The notes beneath the pieces are model-generated. The model was not told the origin of the DNA, did not search any database, and worked only from the letters and a program-made list of their open reading frames with translations. 43,335 nucleotides of DNA from contig PMOK01000047.1 in assembly GCA_003162425.1 (NCBI GenBank), forward strand, positions 5,229 to 48,563, given 5' to 3'. This document shows positions 7,616 through 15,171 of the stretch, one piece after another; the first letter of the stretch is position 1, and each line of letters begins with the position of its first letter. The position numbers and the translations under genes are program-made. Origin of the DNA: Bryobacterales bacterium (GTDB lineage: Bacteria; Acidobacteriota; Terriglobia; Bryobacterales; Bryobacteraceae).

Positions 7616-7650
7616 TATTTCTATGATAGCAGAAATATGGAAGTGTGCAA
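7616..7650 (-). promoter_or_regulatory. arsR promoter and probable ArsR operator
   Basis: On the minus strand TTGCAC (7650-7645), 16 nt, then an extended -10 TGC-TATCAT (7628-7623). The -10 sits inside the 8-nt spacer of a perfect 7-bp dyad, TATTTCT (7616-7622) and AGAAATA (7631-7637), which suits a repressor that blocks RNA polymerase. Predicted transcript start is at about 7616, next to GTG 7615, so the mRNA may be nearly leaderless. A weaker plus-strand promoter (TTGCTT 7598, TATGAT 7622, spacer 18) overlaps and could serve the penicillin-binding protein gene. Confidence 0.55.
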
Positions 7651-7657
7651 TAGAAAA

Positions 7658-7698
7658 GTGTTCACACGAGTGTGAACACGGCACGCAGGAGTGCGTGC
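7658..7698. repeat. cloverleaf repeat, partial copy C
   Basis: Holds only arms two and three of the element: GTGTTCACAC-GA-GTGTGAACAC (extended to 10 bp by a matched GT/AC change) and GCACGCA-GGAG-TGCGTGC. It lies between arsR and the penicillin-binding protein gene. Confidence 0.8.
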
Positions 7699-7727
7699 GC
7701 CACGGGGACGTGCGAAGATGGAACTGA

Positions 7728-10238
7728 GTGGCAGTGAAAGTTCAGGCCTCGAAAAAAGCCCGAAAGGTGCACTTCCTGATGCGCCCGGTAGGGAAGATCC
7801 TCCTTCTTGTCGTAACGCTGGGCGTCACGATTGGTCTGTGTGTCTTTACGTACTATTACGTCAAGTACTCGCGGCTGATCGAGAGCAAGCTAGCCACTGG
7901 GCCGTTCACGAATACATCAATGTTGTTTGCGGCGCCGCGGACGGTGGCGGTGGGGGACTGGGCGAGCCCGCAGGAGATCGCCCTCGAGCTGCGTCACAGC
8001 GGCTACAACGAATCCCCAAAGAACCGGATGGGCTACTTCACGCTGAAGCCGGAGGAGATTGACATTTATCCAGGGCCGGATTCTTACTTCCGGCGGGATG
8101 AGGGCGTGATCAAGTTTCGCGGCAACAAAGTTTCTCAGATCATATCGCTGGCTGATAATACGGATCGTACTGAGTACACGCTGGAGCCGGAGCTGATTTC
8201 GAACCTGTTCGATAAGAATCGCGAGAAGAGACGGCTGGTGAAGTACGAAGACATTCCGCCGGTGCTGGTGCACGCGGTGGTATCGGCGGAGGACAAGCGA
8301 TTCTTTCAGCACTCCGGGTTCGATCCGGTGCGCATCGTAAAGTCGGCGTACGTGGATCTGAAGACGCGTCAAAATGCGCAAGGTGCGTCGACGCTGAGCA
8401 TGCAACTTGCGGGAATGCTGTTTCTGGACCGGAGCGATCGGACATGGCGGCGCAAAATTCCCGAAGTGCTGATCACGATGCACCTGGAGCAGAAGCTGAC
8501 CAAGGAACAGATTTTCGAATATTATGCCAACCAGGTGCCGCTCGGGAATCGCGGAAGCTTCGGGATTCGTGGATTCGGCGAAGCGGCTGAGGTTTTTTTC
8601 GGGAAGGATGTCACGCGGTTGACCTTGCCGGAGGCGGCCACGCTAGCTGGATTGATCCAGCAGCCGAGCTTCATCAATCCATACCGTTGGCCGGACCGCG
8701 CCAAGCAGCGAAGGAATGTAGTGCTGAAGATGATGCGCGAGAACGAGTACATCAGCAACGCGGATTACGAACGTGCGGTGGTTGCTCCGCTGGAGCTGGT
8801 GCGGCAAGCTACGCTCGAGGCTAGCGATGCTCCTTTCTTTGTCGACCTGGTGAATGACGCTCTGGTGGAGAAGTTCCCGGACACCAATTTTCAAACCAGT
8901 CCGTATCGGGTGTACACGACGCTCGATCAGAACTTGCAGCGCGACGCCGCCGAAGCGGTGCGGATCGGCATGGAGGAGGTCGACCAGCGGATTAAGCACC
9001 GGAAGAAGAGAGATCCCAATTATCCGGATCCGCAATGCGCTTTGATTGCATTGGATCCGCTGACCGGTGAAGTGCGTGCGTTGGTGGGAGGGCGCAACTA
9101 CGGAGCGAGCCAGCTTAACCGGATTCTAGCGAAGCGGCAACCGGGATCGTCGTTCAAGCCGTTTGTCTATGCGGCGGCACTGAACACGGGTCTGATGGGC
9201 GGAAATTTGCTGCTGACTCCGGCGACGATGGTAGCGGACGAGCCGACCACATTTTGGTTCGACGGCAAACCATATGAGCCGAGTAACTTCGAGCACAAAT
9301 TCTACGGGAACGTTTCATTGCGCGATGCGATGGCGCATTCACTGAACGTGGCCACTGTGAAAGTGGCGGAGGAAATCGGGTACGACGCAGTGGTGGATCT
9401 GGCGCGCAAGGCTGGATTGAACATGGACATTCAACCCACACCGGCGGTGGCACTGGGCTCTTATGAAGTGACGCCGCTCGAGATTGCGGGCGCTTATACG
9501 ATTTACGCGAACCATGGGACATACTCGAAGCCGTATTTTCTGAGCAGCATCCTGAGCGACCGGGCGTCGAACGTTTTCGATGCGCAGCCGGAGCATCGCG
9601 CGGTGTTGGATCCGCGAGTAGCGTTTCTGATGGACCAGCTTTTGGAAGAAGTGGTGCGAAGCGGCACCGGAGCGGGCATGCACGGGCGCGGCATTAATTT
9701 TCCGGTGGCGGGCAAGACGGGCACGTCGGATCACGATGGCTGGTTCGCGGGCTTCACATCCAGGCTGATTTGCGTGGTGTGGGTGGGCTTCGACGATAAT
9801 CGGCCGCTGAATCTGGAGGGCGCACATTCGGCGTTGCCGGTGTGGGCCGAGTTCATGAAACGGGCGCACGAACACCGGGAATATCGAAATGTGAGCGAAT
9901 TTGAAGCGCCGGCGGGAGTGGTGAGCGCGCAGATAGATCCGGCGTCGGGGCAGCTTGCAACAGCCGCGTGTCCCAAGGTGCGGACGGAATATTTTATCGA
10001 AGGCACGCAGCCGGTTGAGATGTGTCAACTGCACGGCGGAGGCGGAACGCAAGTGGCGAGTTGGGAGACTGCACCGAGCGGACAAGCGGCGCGGGATCGT
10101 TCGGCCGGGGCAGGGAATCAGCCGCGGGATCGGGCGGCGCAAGACGCTCCGGCGCAGGGTCAGGAGCAGGCGCCCGCGAATCCTCCCAAGCCCAAAAAGA
10201 AGAGCCTACTTGACAGACTTAGGAGTATATTTAAATAG
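7728..10238 (+). CDS. class A penicillin-binding protein (glycosyltransferase-transpeptidase)
   Basis: This 836-aa protein has a basic start and one membrane span (about 22-46), then a glycosyltransferase 51 domain with SAEDKRFFQHSGFD (about 185-198) and QGASTLSMQLAG (about 216). The transpeptidase domain has SSFK (about 473; PGSSFKPFVY), SLN (about 537) and KTGTS (about 662). It polymerises lipid II and cross-links peptidoglycan on the periplasmic face. The region 60-150 before the GT domain resembles the extra domain of PBP1B-type enzymes. The tail is Gln/Ala/Pro-rich and ends in a basic patch. Start GTG 7728; an alternative GTG lies two codons on. I would call it PBP1, subtype uncertain. 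Confidence 0.94.
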   Translation: MAVKVQASKKARKVHFLMRPVGKILLLVVTLGVTIGLCVFTYYYVKYSRLIESKLATGPFTNTSMLFAAPRTVAVGDWASPQEIALELRHSGYNESPKNRMGYFTLKPEEIDIYPGPDSYFRRDEGVIKFRGNKVSQIISLADNTDRTEYTLEPELISNLFDKNREKRRLVKYEDIPPVLVHAVVSAEDKRFFQHSGFDPVRIVKSAYVDLKTRQNAQGASTLSMQLAGMLFLDRSDRTWRRKIPEVLITMHLEQKLTKEQIFEYYANQVPLGNRGSFGIRGFGEAAEVFFGKDVTRLTLPEAATLAGLIQQPSFINPYRWPDRAKQRRNVVLKMMRENEYISNADYERAVVAPLELVRQATLEASDAPFFVDLVNDALVEKFPDTNFQTSPYRVYTTLDQNLQRDAAEAVRIGMEEVDQRIKHRKKRDPNYPDPQCALIALDPLTGEVRALVGGRNYGASQLNRILAKRQPGSSFKPFVYAAALNTGLMGGNLLLTPATMVADEPTTFWFDGKPYEPSNFEHKFYGNVSLRDAMAHSLNVATVKVAEEIGYDAVVDLARKAGLNMDIQPTPAVALGSYEVTPLEIAGAYTIYANHGTYSKPYFLSSILSDRASNVFDAQPEHRAVLDPRVAFLMDQLLEEVVRSGTGAGMHGRGINFPVAGKTGTSDHDGWFAGFTSRLICVVWVGFDDNRPLNLEGAHSALPVWAEFMKRAHEHREYRNVSEFEAPAGVVSAQIDPASGQLATAACPKVRTEYFIEGTQPVEMCQLHGGGGTQVASWETAPSGQAARDRSAGAGNQPRDRAAQDAPAQGQEQAPANPPKPKKKSLLDRLRSIFK

Positions 10239-10331
10239 ATGCGTGGAGGGTTAGCCTAGAGCGGCACTCGTTGGTGGCGTTGAGGTCTAATGCTTGGCGC
10301 AAAGCAGCCGATGATAACGGGGAGGCCGGTT

Positions 10332-11162
10332 ATGGTTTCCAGGCTTAGTTTTCTCTCAGTGAGTTTTGCGATGGCGTGGGTGATGCCCACCGCCTTCGGA
10401 CAATCGACACCTCAGCAGTCCACACCTCAGCAGGCGGCGCCTCAGCAGGACGGACTAGTGGCCGAGTCGCGGACTGGCCAGCCATCCGCGGTGCAGCCCA
10501 AGCCAGCGAATCTGGTGACGCCGGAGTTGCGGGGCGATATTTTCATGGCCAAGAAGATGTACCGGGAGGCTGTGGAAGCGTACAAGGAAGGGGCGCACGA
10601 TTCGGCGATCGTGCTGAACAAGACGGGCATCGCCTATCACCAAATGCTTCAGCTCGATGTCGCGGAGAAGTATTACCGGCTTTCTGTCAGAGCGAATCCG
10701 CACTATGCCGAGGCGATCAACAATTTGGGCACCATCTATTTCTCGCACAAGAGCTATCGCCGGGCGGTGAACGAATACAAGAAAGCGCTGCGGATTAATC
10801 CCCAGTCGGCTTCCATTTGGAGCAATCTGGGCTCAGGCTACTTTGAGCGCAAGGATTACACGCACGCGACCGAGTCCTGGCAGAAAGCGCTAGCGCTGGA
10901 TCCGGAGGTTTTCGAGAATCGCAGCACGCAGGGCGTTCTGATCCAGCAGCAAACGACGGAGGAACGCGCCAAATATCACATATTTCTGGCGCGGACTTAT
11001 GCCAGGGCCGGCATGGACGATCACGCCCTGATCTACATTCGGAAGGCGCTGGAGGAAGGCTTCAAGGAGAGAAAGAAGCTGACAGACGATCCGGCGTTCG
11101 CGCATTTGAAGGAACTCCCCGAGTTCAAGCAGCTCCTGGCCATGGAGCCGCGTGTTTTGTAG
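10332..11162 (+). CDS. exported TPR protein
   Basis: 276 aa from ATG 10332, which has GGAGG 6 nt upstream; the frame could begin earlier but MVSRLSFLSVSFAMAWVMPTAFGQ then starts cleanly as a signal peptide. A low-complexity stretch follows (QSTPQQSTPQQAAPQQ), then at least three tetratricopeptide repeats between about 90 and 200 (AEKYYRLSVRANPHYAEAINNLGTIYF, AVNEYKKALRINPQSASIWSNLGSGYF, ATESWQKALALDPEVFEN). TPRs form a protein-binding superhelix, so this is probably a periplasmic scaffold. It overlaps the next TPR gene by 11 nt, which suggests joint translation. No more exact function can be given. Confidence 0.85.
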   Translation: MVSRLSFLSVSFAMAWVMPTAFGQSTPQQSTPQQAAPQQDGLVAESRTGQPSAVQPKPANLVTPELRGDIFMAKKMYREAVEAYKEGAHDSAIVLNKTGIAYHQMLQLDVAEKYYRLSVRANPHYAEAINNLGTIYFSHKSYRRAVNEYKKALRINPQSASIWSNLGSGYFERKDYTHATESWQKALALDPEVFENRSTQGVLIQQQTTEERAKYHIFLARTYARAGMDDHALIYIRKALEEGFKERKKLTDDPAFAHLKELPEFKQLLAMEPRVL

Positions 11163-12987
11163 GAGAGAGCTCTCACTTAGCACCATTACGATTCTTCTGG
11201 TTTTGGCACCGCTGGCCTGCAGCCGCGGGCGTAAGCGCGCCGTGGAGCGGCTGGCGATCGCGCCGTTTGAGAACCTAAGTTCCGATTCCAATCTGAACTG
11301 GGCGGGCCGTGCGATAGCGTCCGCGCTGGTATATGACCTTGCGCCATCGCCTGATCTGTATGCTCAGTTGGTGGATTCCAGTTCGGGAGCTTACACGCTT
11401 CGGGCATCGGAAATGCTGGAGGGATATTTTTCGGAGAGCAGCGGGCGGTTGGTGATAGTGGCTACGTTGGAGAACCTGGGGAAGACCAAGACGGTAGCGA
11501 GCTACGAGCTTAGCGGGCCCGCGTCGGATGGGGTGTTGCCGTTGCTGAACCAACTTTCCAAGCGGCTTAGTCCAGCGGCGCGTCCATTCGGGACCAGGAG
11601 CCTGGGGGCTTTTCGCGCTTACGGAAGCGTGCTGGCTGGGGCGGACGCAGAGGCGATGGTGCATGGTTTGGAAGCTGCTACGGCCGCGGATCCGCATTTT
11701 GCGATGGCGTATCTGATTTGGGCGCGGTTGCTGGGGGCCGAAGGTCAACGTGAACAGAGCGCGAAGATATTGCAGGTAGCGCGGGCCGCGAATCCGGATG
11801 CCATTGATGCGGCGGAGATCGATTATGTTGCGGCATCGGTTAGCGGCGATGTGGAGGGGAGAGCGAAAGCGCTGGAGGCTTTGACGCGTTGGAGTCCCGC
11901 CAATGCGAACTGGTTCAGGGAGCTGGCCGGGTTGAAGCTTACTCAGCGGCGATTTCAGGAGGCGGCGCAAAACTTTGAGGCTGCGGCGCGGCTGGCGCCT
12001 GAGGACGCGGAACTTTGGAACCAGTTGGGCTACGCGTACGCATTCGAACAGGATCTGGCGAGCGCGAATCGTGCGTTGGAGCACTATGAACAGATGCTCG
12101 GGCCGGCGAATTCGAACGCGCTGGATTCTTTAGGAGAGGTGAACTTCTTTCTGGGCGATTTTTCCGAGGCGGCGAAGTATTTTCTGGAAGCGGAGGAGAA
12201 AAATGGGGCCCGGCGTGGCGAGGAATTGATGAAGGCTGCGGAGTCGCGGCTGATGGCGGGAGATTTGGGGGGCGCCGATGCACTGTTCCAGAAGTATCTC
12301 GCGTTGGCCCAGCGTGGGCAGCGTCAGGCGGCTGGGTTGGAACAGGCGCAATGGGAGTTTCTGACGGGGAGGCGTAAAGCGGGGATAGCGAGGCTGGAAC
12401 AACTTATTCCATCGCTCGAGGCGGATCAACAGGCACTCGCATATTGCCAGCTCTCGATTTGGAAACTGGAGACCGGAGCGGCTGCAGAGGTTGCGGAACT
12501 GGCTCGAAAGGCGGAGGGATTGGCGAGGAGTCCACGGACGCGCAATCTGAGCGCAGTGTGCAAGGCTATCGCTGGAGCGCCCGGGGTCGCGGCTGGCTCT
12601 GGGATTGCGAATGCTTATGCGCTGCTGTTCGCGCGGAAGTATGCGGAGGCGGTTGGGCCGCTCGATGCGATGTATCGCGAGACTAATCCGGCTGCGGACG
12701 GGCAGATCCGGACGCTGGCGGCATGGGCCGATGTGGGAGCTGGCCGGATCGCGGAGGCGCGCAAGCTGGTGCAGCTTTATCCTCTTCCGCTGTCTTCGGG
12801 TGATCCTATTTTCGCGTCGCTAATATTTCCCCGGTTTCTTTATCTGCGGGGAGTGGTTTTGGAGAATGAGGGGAAGAGATCGAAGGCGAAGCAGAGCTAT
12901 GAGCTTTTTCTCAAGTACGCCGGGGATGTGCCGGATGTGTTTGGGGAAGAGGTTAACGCGAGGCGGGCCGTGGGGGCTGGGGGCTAG
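11152..12987 (+). CDS. exported TPR protein, possible lipoprotein
   Basis: 611 aa from GTG 11152 inside the end of the previous gene. The N-terminus LSLSTITILLVLAPLACSRG is a signal sequence with a Cys that could be lipidated, though PLAC is a poor lipobox. Residues 30-150 (RLAIAPFENLSSDSNLNWAGRAIASALVYDL) resemble the N-terminal fold of bacterial proteins that pair a TolB/FlgO-like domain with TPRs. From about 160 to 600 the protein is helical TPR (FQEAAQNFEAAARLAPEDAELWNQLGYAYAF is the clearest repeat). Likely periplasmic or outer-membrane assembly partner; function unknown. Confidence 0.82.
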   Translation: MFCRRELSLSTITILLVLAPLACSRGRKRAVERLAIAPFENLSSDSNLNWAGRAIASALVYDLAPSPDLYAQLVDSSSGAYTLRASEMLEGYFSESSGRLVIVATLENLGKTKTVASYELSGPASDGVLPLLNQLSKRLSPAARPFGTRSLGAFRAYGSVLAGADAEAMVHGLEAATAADPHFAMAYLIWARLLGAEGQREQSAKILQVARAANPDAIDAAEIDYVAASVSGDVEGRAKALEALTRWSPANANWFRELAGLKLTQRRFQEAAQNFEAAARLAPEDAELWNQLGYAYAFEQDLASANRALEHYEQMLGPANSNALDSLGEVNFFLGDFSEAAKYFLEAEEKNGARRGEELMKAAESRLMAGDLGGADALFQKYLALAQRGQRQAAGLEQAQWEFLTGRRKAGIARLEQLIPSLEADQQALAYCQLSIWKLETGAAAEVAELARKAEGLARSPRTRNLSAVCKAIAGAPGVAAGSGIANAYALLFARKYAEAVGPLDAMYRETNPAADGQIRTLAAWADVGAGRIAEARKLVQLYPLPLSSGDPIFASLIFPRFLYLRGVVLENEGKRSKAKQSYELFLKYAGDVPDVFGEEVNARRAVGAGG

Positions 12988-13060
12988 CGGTGGCTGGTTG
13001 CTGGTGATTGGTTGCTGGTGCGGGCTGGCGAATTGCAGCGACCTTGCGGTTATGCTCCGT
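12988..13060. repeat. short direct repeats in intergenic region
   Basis: GGTTGCTGGTG occurs at 12996-13006 and 13010-13020. The 182-bp gap to 13169 holds these, then the cloverleaf repeat copy B, then the end of the minus-strand 150-aa gene. I see no terminator with a T-run. Confidence 0.5.
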
Positions 13061-13152
13061 TGAAGACGCCGGTCCAACGGCGACCGAATCCCAAGCGTTC
13101 ACATGAGTGTGAACGCGGCACGCAGGAGTGCGTGCGCTACGGGGTGTCTTCA
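13061..13152. repeat. cloverleaf-forming intergenic repeat, copy B
   Basis: A 92-bp copy closed by TGAAGACGCC (13061-13070) and GGTGTCTTCA (13143-13152), which pair over 10 bp with one G-U. Arms: CGGTC/GACCG, GTTCACAT-GA-GTGTGAAC (13097-13114, one G-U) and GCACGCA-GGAG-TGCGTGC (13118-13135). Differences from copy A in the stems keep pairing, which suggests the folded RNA or DNA hairpin is what is maintained. It lies in the gap between two converging genes. Confidence 0.85.
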
Positions 13153-13169
13153 TCACTAGCGTAGGATCG

Positions 13170-13622
13170 TTAGGGTGTAGCGGCTGGTTTGTGGTCCCAG
13201 GGTTTTGGGGATGGGGCTTCGTCGCGGTGCTCCACGCGGTCGTAGAGATGGAGGTCGGAGGTGGTTCCGAGGCCCTGGTTGTAGAGGCTGGGCAGGCCGA
13301 GGGCTTCCTTTAGATCTTCCTCGAAGTTGTGCAGCAGTTTGAGCTGGGTGGCTTGGGCGGGGACTTGTTTCGCGGCGGGCGTTCGCCAGAACATCTGGTA
13401 GCCGCCATTGACTAGGGCTCCAATTTCATCGCCGATGAGCAAGCCGGCTTTGTTGACGTGCGGGCGCTGGCCGGGGCGCTCCTCTATGATGGCGCCGATT
13501 CCGTCGCGGCTGACTTGCGCATGCCCGGAGCTCAAGACGTTGATGGCGAATCCGAATTTCTTGAGGCTCTCGATACGCTCAGCGAAGGACGGCTGGTGCG
13601 GCGTTTCTCTGCGGAAGAACAT
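13170..13622 (-). CDS. conserved protein of unknown function
   Basis: 150 aa from ATG 13622. It begins MFFRRETPHQPSFAERIESLKKFGFAINVLSSG, has a central GRPHVNKAGLLIGDEIGALVNGGYQ, and a segment FWRTPAAKQVPAQATQLKLLHNFEEDLKEALGLPSLYNQGLGTTSDLHLYDRV. I recognise this as a protein type seen in acidobacterial genomes; no function is assigned. There is no signal peptide or membrane span, so it is probably cytosolic. The open frame extends upstream to 14174 but that part is the shadow of glpK. It faces away from glpK across only 21 nt. Confidence 0.8.
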   Translation of the reverse strand: MFFRRETPHQPSFAERIESLKKFGFAINVLSSGHAQVSRDGIGAIIEERPGQRPHVNKAGLLIGDEIGALVNGGYQMFWRTPAAKQVPAQATQLKLLHNFEEDLKEALGLPSLYNQGLGTTSDLHLYDRVEHRDEAPSPKPWDHKPAATP

Positions 13623-13629
13623 GTCACTT

Positions 13630-13637
13630 ACTATAAT
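13630..13637. promoter_or_regulatory. overlapping divergent -10 elements
   Basis: Plus strand TATAAT (13632-13637) ends 6 nt before the glpK GTG; minus strand TATAGT (13635-13630) ends 7 nt before the ATG of the 150-aa gene. They overlap by four bases in the 21-bp gap. Both would place the transcript start at or next to the start codon, giving leaderless mRNAs. No good -35 box is seen for either. Confidence 0.45.
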
Positions 13638-13643
13638 GCCAGA

Positions 13644-15128
13644 GTGCCATTTCTCTTGTCGCTGGATGAAGGAACAACGAGCGCGCGGGCGGCGCTTTAC
13701 GACGAACAGGGTCGGCGGACGCTGATGGAATCGGTCCCGATAGAGTGCCGCTATCCGCAGCCCGGGTGGGTGGAGCAGGATGCCGAGGAGATCTGGCGAT
13801 CGCAGCTTGAGGCGGTGCTGCGGGTAGTTGCGCGGGAGAGCGGGGGTGCTCGTTCGATTGCGGCCATTGGAGTGACGAACCAGCGCGAAACCACGATTGT
13901 GTGGGATCGCAAGACGGGTAAGGCGGTGGCGCCGGCGATTGTTTGGCAGTGCCGGCGGACGGCTGGATATTGCAACGAGCTTGCGGCGACACCTGCGGCG
14001 CGCACGATTACCGAAAAAACGGGGTTGGTGATCGACGCCTATTTTTCCGCGAGCAAGATACGGTGGATTCTCGAGAACGTTCCGGATGCGCGGGCACGTG
14101 CGCGGGACGGCGAGCTGCTGTTCGGAAACGTCGACACGTGGCTGATCTGGAGGCTGACCAACGGGGCGGTGCATGTAACTGATTACTCCAACGCATCGCG
14201 GACGATGTTGATGGATCTAGCGGCTGGCGAATGGGAGCAGGGGCTGCTGGACACGTTTGGAGTGCCACGGGCGATGCTTCCGGAAATTGTTCCGTCCAGT
14301 TTCGTGGTGGGCGTGACGGCGGCGGAGCACTTGGGCGTGGAGATTCCGATTGCAGGAATCGCGGGCGATCAGCAGGCGGCTTTATTTGGGCAGGCGTGTT
14401 TCCGGGCAGGGCTTTCTAAAAACACATACGGCACCGGGTGTTTCGCGCTGATGCACACCGGAGGGCGGCGGCCGGTATCGAAGAACAAGTTGTTGGCGAC
14501 GCGTGCGGCGTCGACTAGTGGTGGGGCGGAGTTCGCGGTGGAAGGGAGCATTTTTATTGCGGGGGCTGCGATCCAATGGCTGCGCGACAAGATGGGAATT
14601 ATCGCGAGCGCGGCTGAGAGCGGGGAACTGGCGGGTTCAGTGAAGGATACGGGCGGGGTTTATTTTGTGCCGGCGTTCGTTGGGTTGGGTGCGCCGCACT
14701 GGGATTCCAATGCGCGTGGGATGCTGACGGGGTTAACGGCAGCGACCGGTCGAGCGGAGATTGCGCGCGCGGCGCTGGAAGGGATCGCGTATCAGACTCG
14801 GGAGCTGGTGGAAGCGATGGAAGCGGACAGCGGCGAGACATTGAAGGAGCTTCGGGTGGACGGCGGAGCCGCGGCCAACGATTTTCTGATGCAGTTTCAG
14901 GCGGACATTTTGGGAAAGCGGATTGTTCGACCGGCGGATAGCGAGACGACGGCGCTGGGAGCGGCTTATCTGGCGGGATTGGCAGTGGGGTTTTTTAAGG
15001 GGCTGGCGGAGGTGGAGCAGTTTTGGAGGGCGGAGAAGATTTATGAGCCGGTGATGGGGGCGGGGCGGAGGGAGGAGTTGTATGAGGGGTGGAGGAGGGC
15101 TGTCGCGCGGTGCCGTTTTCAGGCGTAA
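13644..15128 (+). CDS. glpK: glycerol kinase
   Basis: 494 aa from GTG 13644, the usual family length. The start is set by homology: family members begin a few residues before LDxGTTSxRAxLYD, here LSLDEGTTSARAALYDEQG; 62 further codons upstream are not part of the gene. Other hallmarks are TNQRETTIVWDRKTG, YFSASKIRWIL, GNVDTWLIWRLT, GDQQAALFGQACF, KNTYGTGCFAL and GAPHWDSNARGMLTGLT, then DGGAAANDFLMQFQADIL. The enzyme phosphorylates glycerol to glycerol 3-phosphate with ATP. Note LDEG in place of the common LDQG. No glpF or glpD is adjacent. Confidence 0.94.
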   Translation: MPFLLSLDEGTTSARAALYDEQGRRTLMESVPIECRYPQPGWVEQDAEEIWRSQLEAVLRVVARESGGARSIAAIGVTNQRETTIVWDRKTGKAVAPAIVWQCRRTAGYCNELAATPAARTITEKTGLVIDAYFSASKIRWILENVPDARARARDGELLFGNVDTWLIWRLTNGAVHVTDYSNASRTMLMDLAAGEWEQGLLDTFGVPRAMLPEIVPSSFVVGVTAAEHLGVEIPIAGIAGDQQAALFGQACFRAGLSKNTYGTGCFALMHTGGRRPVSKNKLLATRAASTSGGAEFAVEGSIFIAGAAIQWLRDKMGIIASAAESGELAGSVKDTGGVYFVPAFVGLGAPHWDSNARGMLTGLTAATGRAEIARAALEGIAYQTRELVEAMEADSGETLKELRVDGGAAANDFLMQFQADILGKRIVRPADSETTALGAAYLAGLAVGFFKGLAEVEQFWRAEKIYEPVMGAGRREELYEGWRRAVARCRFQA

Positions 15129-15139
15129 AGAAATTTGCC

Positions 15140-15169
15140 ACGGATGGACACGGATAAACACGGATAAGA
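15140..15169. repeat. three 10-bp tandem repeats
   Basis: ACGGATGGAC, ACGGATAAAC, ACGGATAAGA in direct succession between the converging glpK and S9 peptidase genes. Such CACGGAT repeats occur between genes in several phyla; role unknown. Confidence 0.7.
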
Positions 15170-15171
15170 CA

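Noticed and set aside
13623..14174. Upstream extension of the minus-strand 150-aa gene
   Set aside because: This part is the complement of glpK coding sequence and is basic, low-complexity protein.
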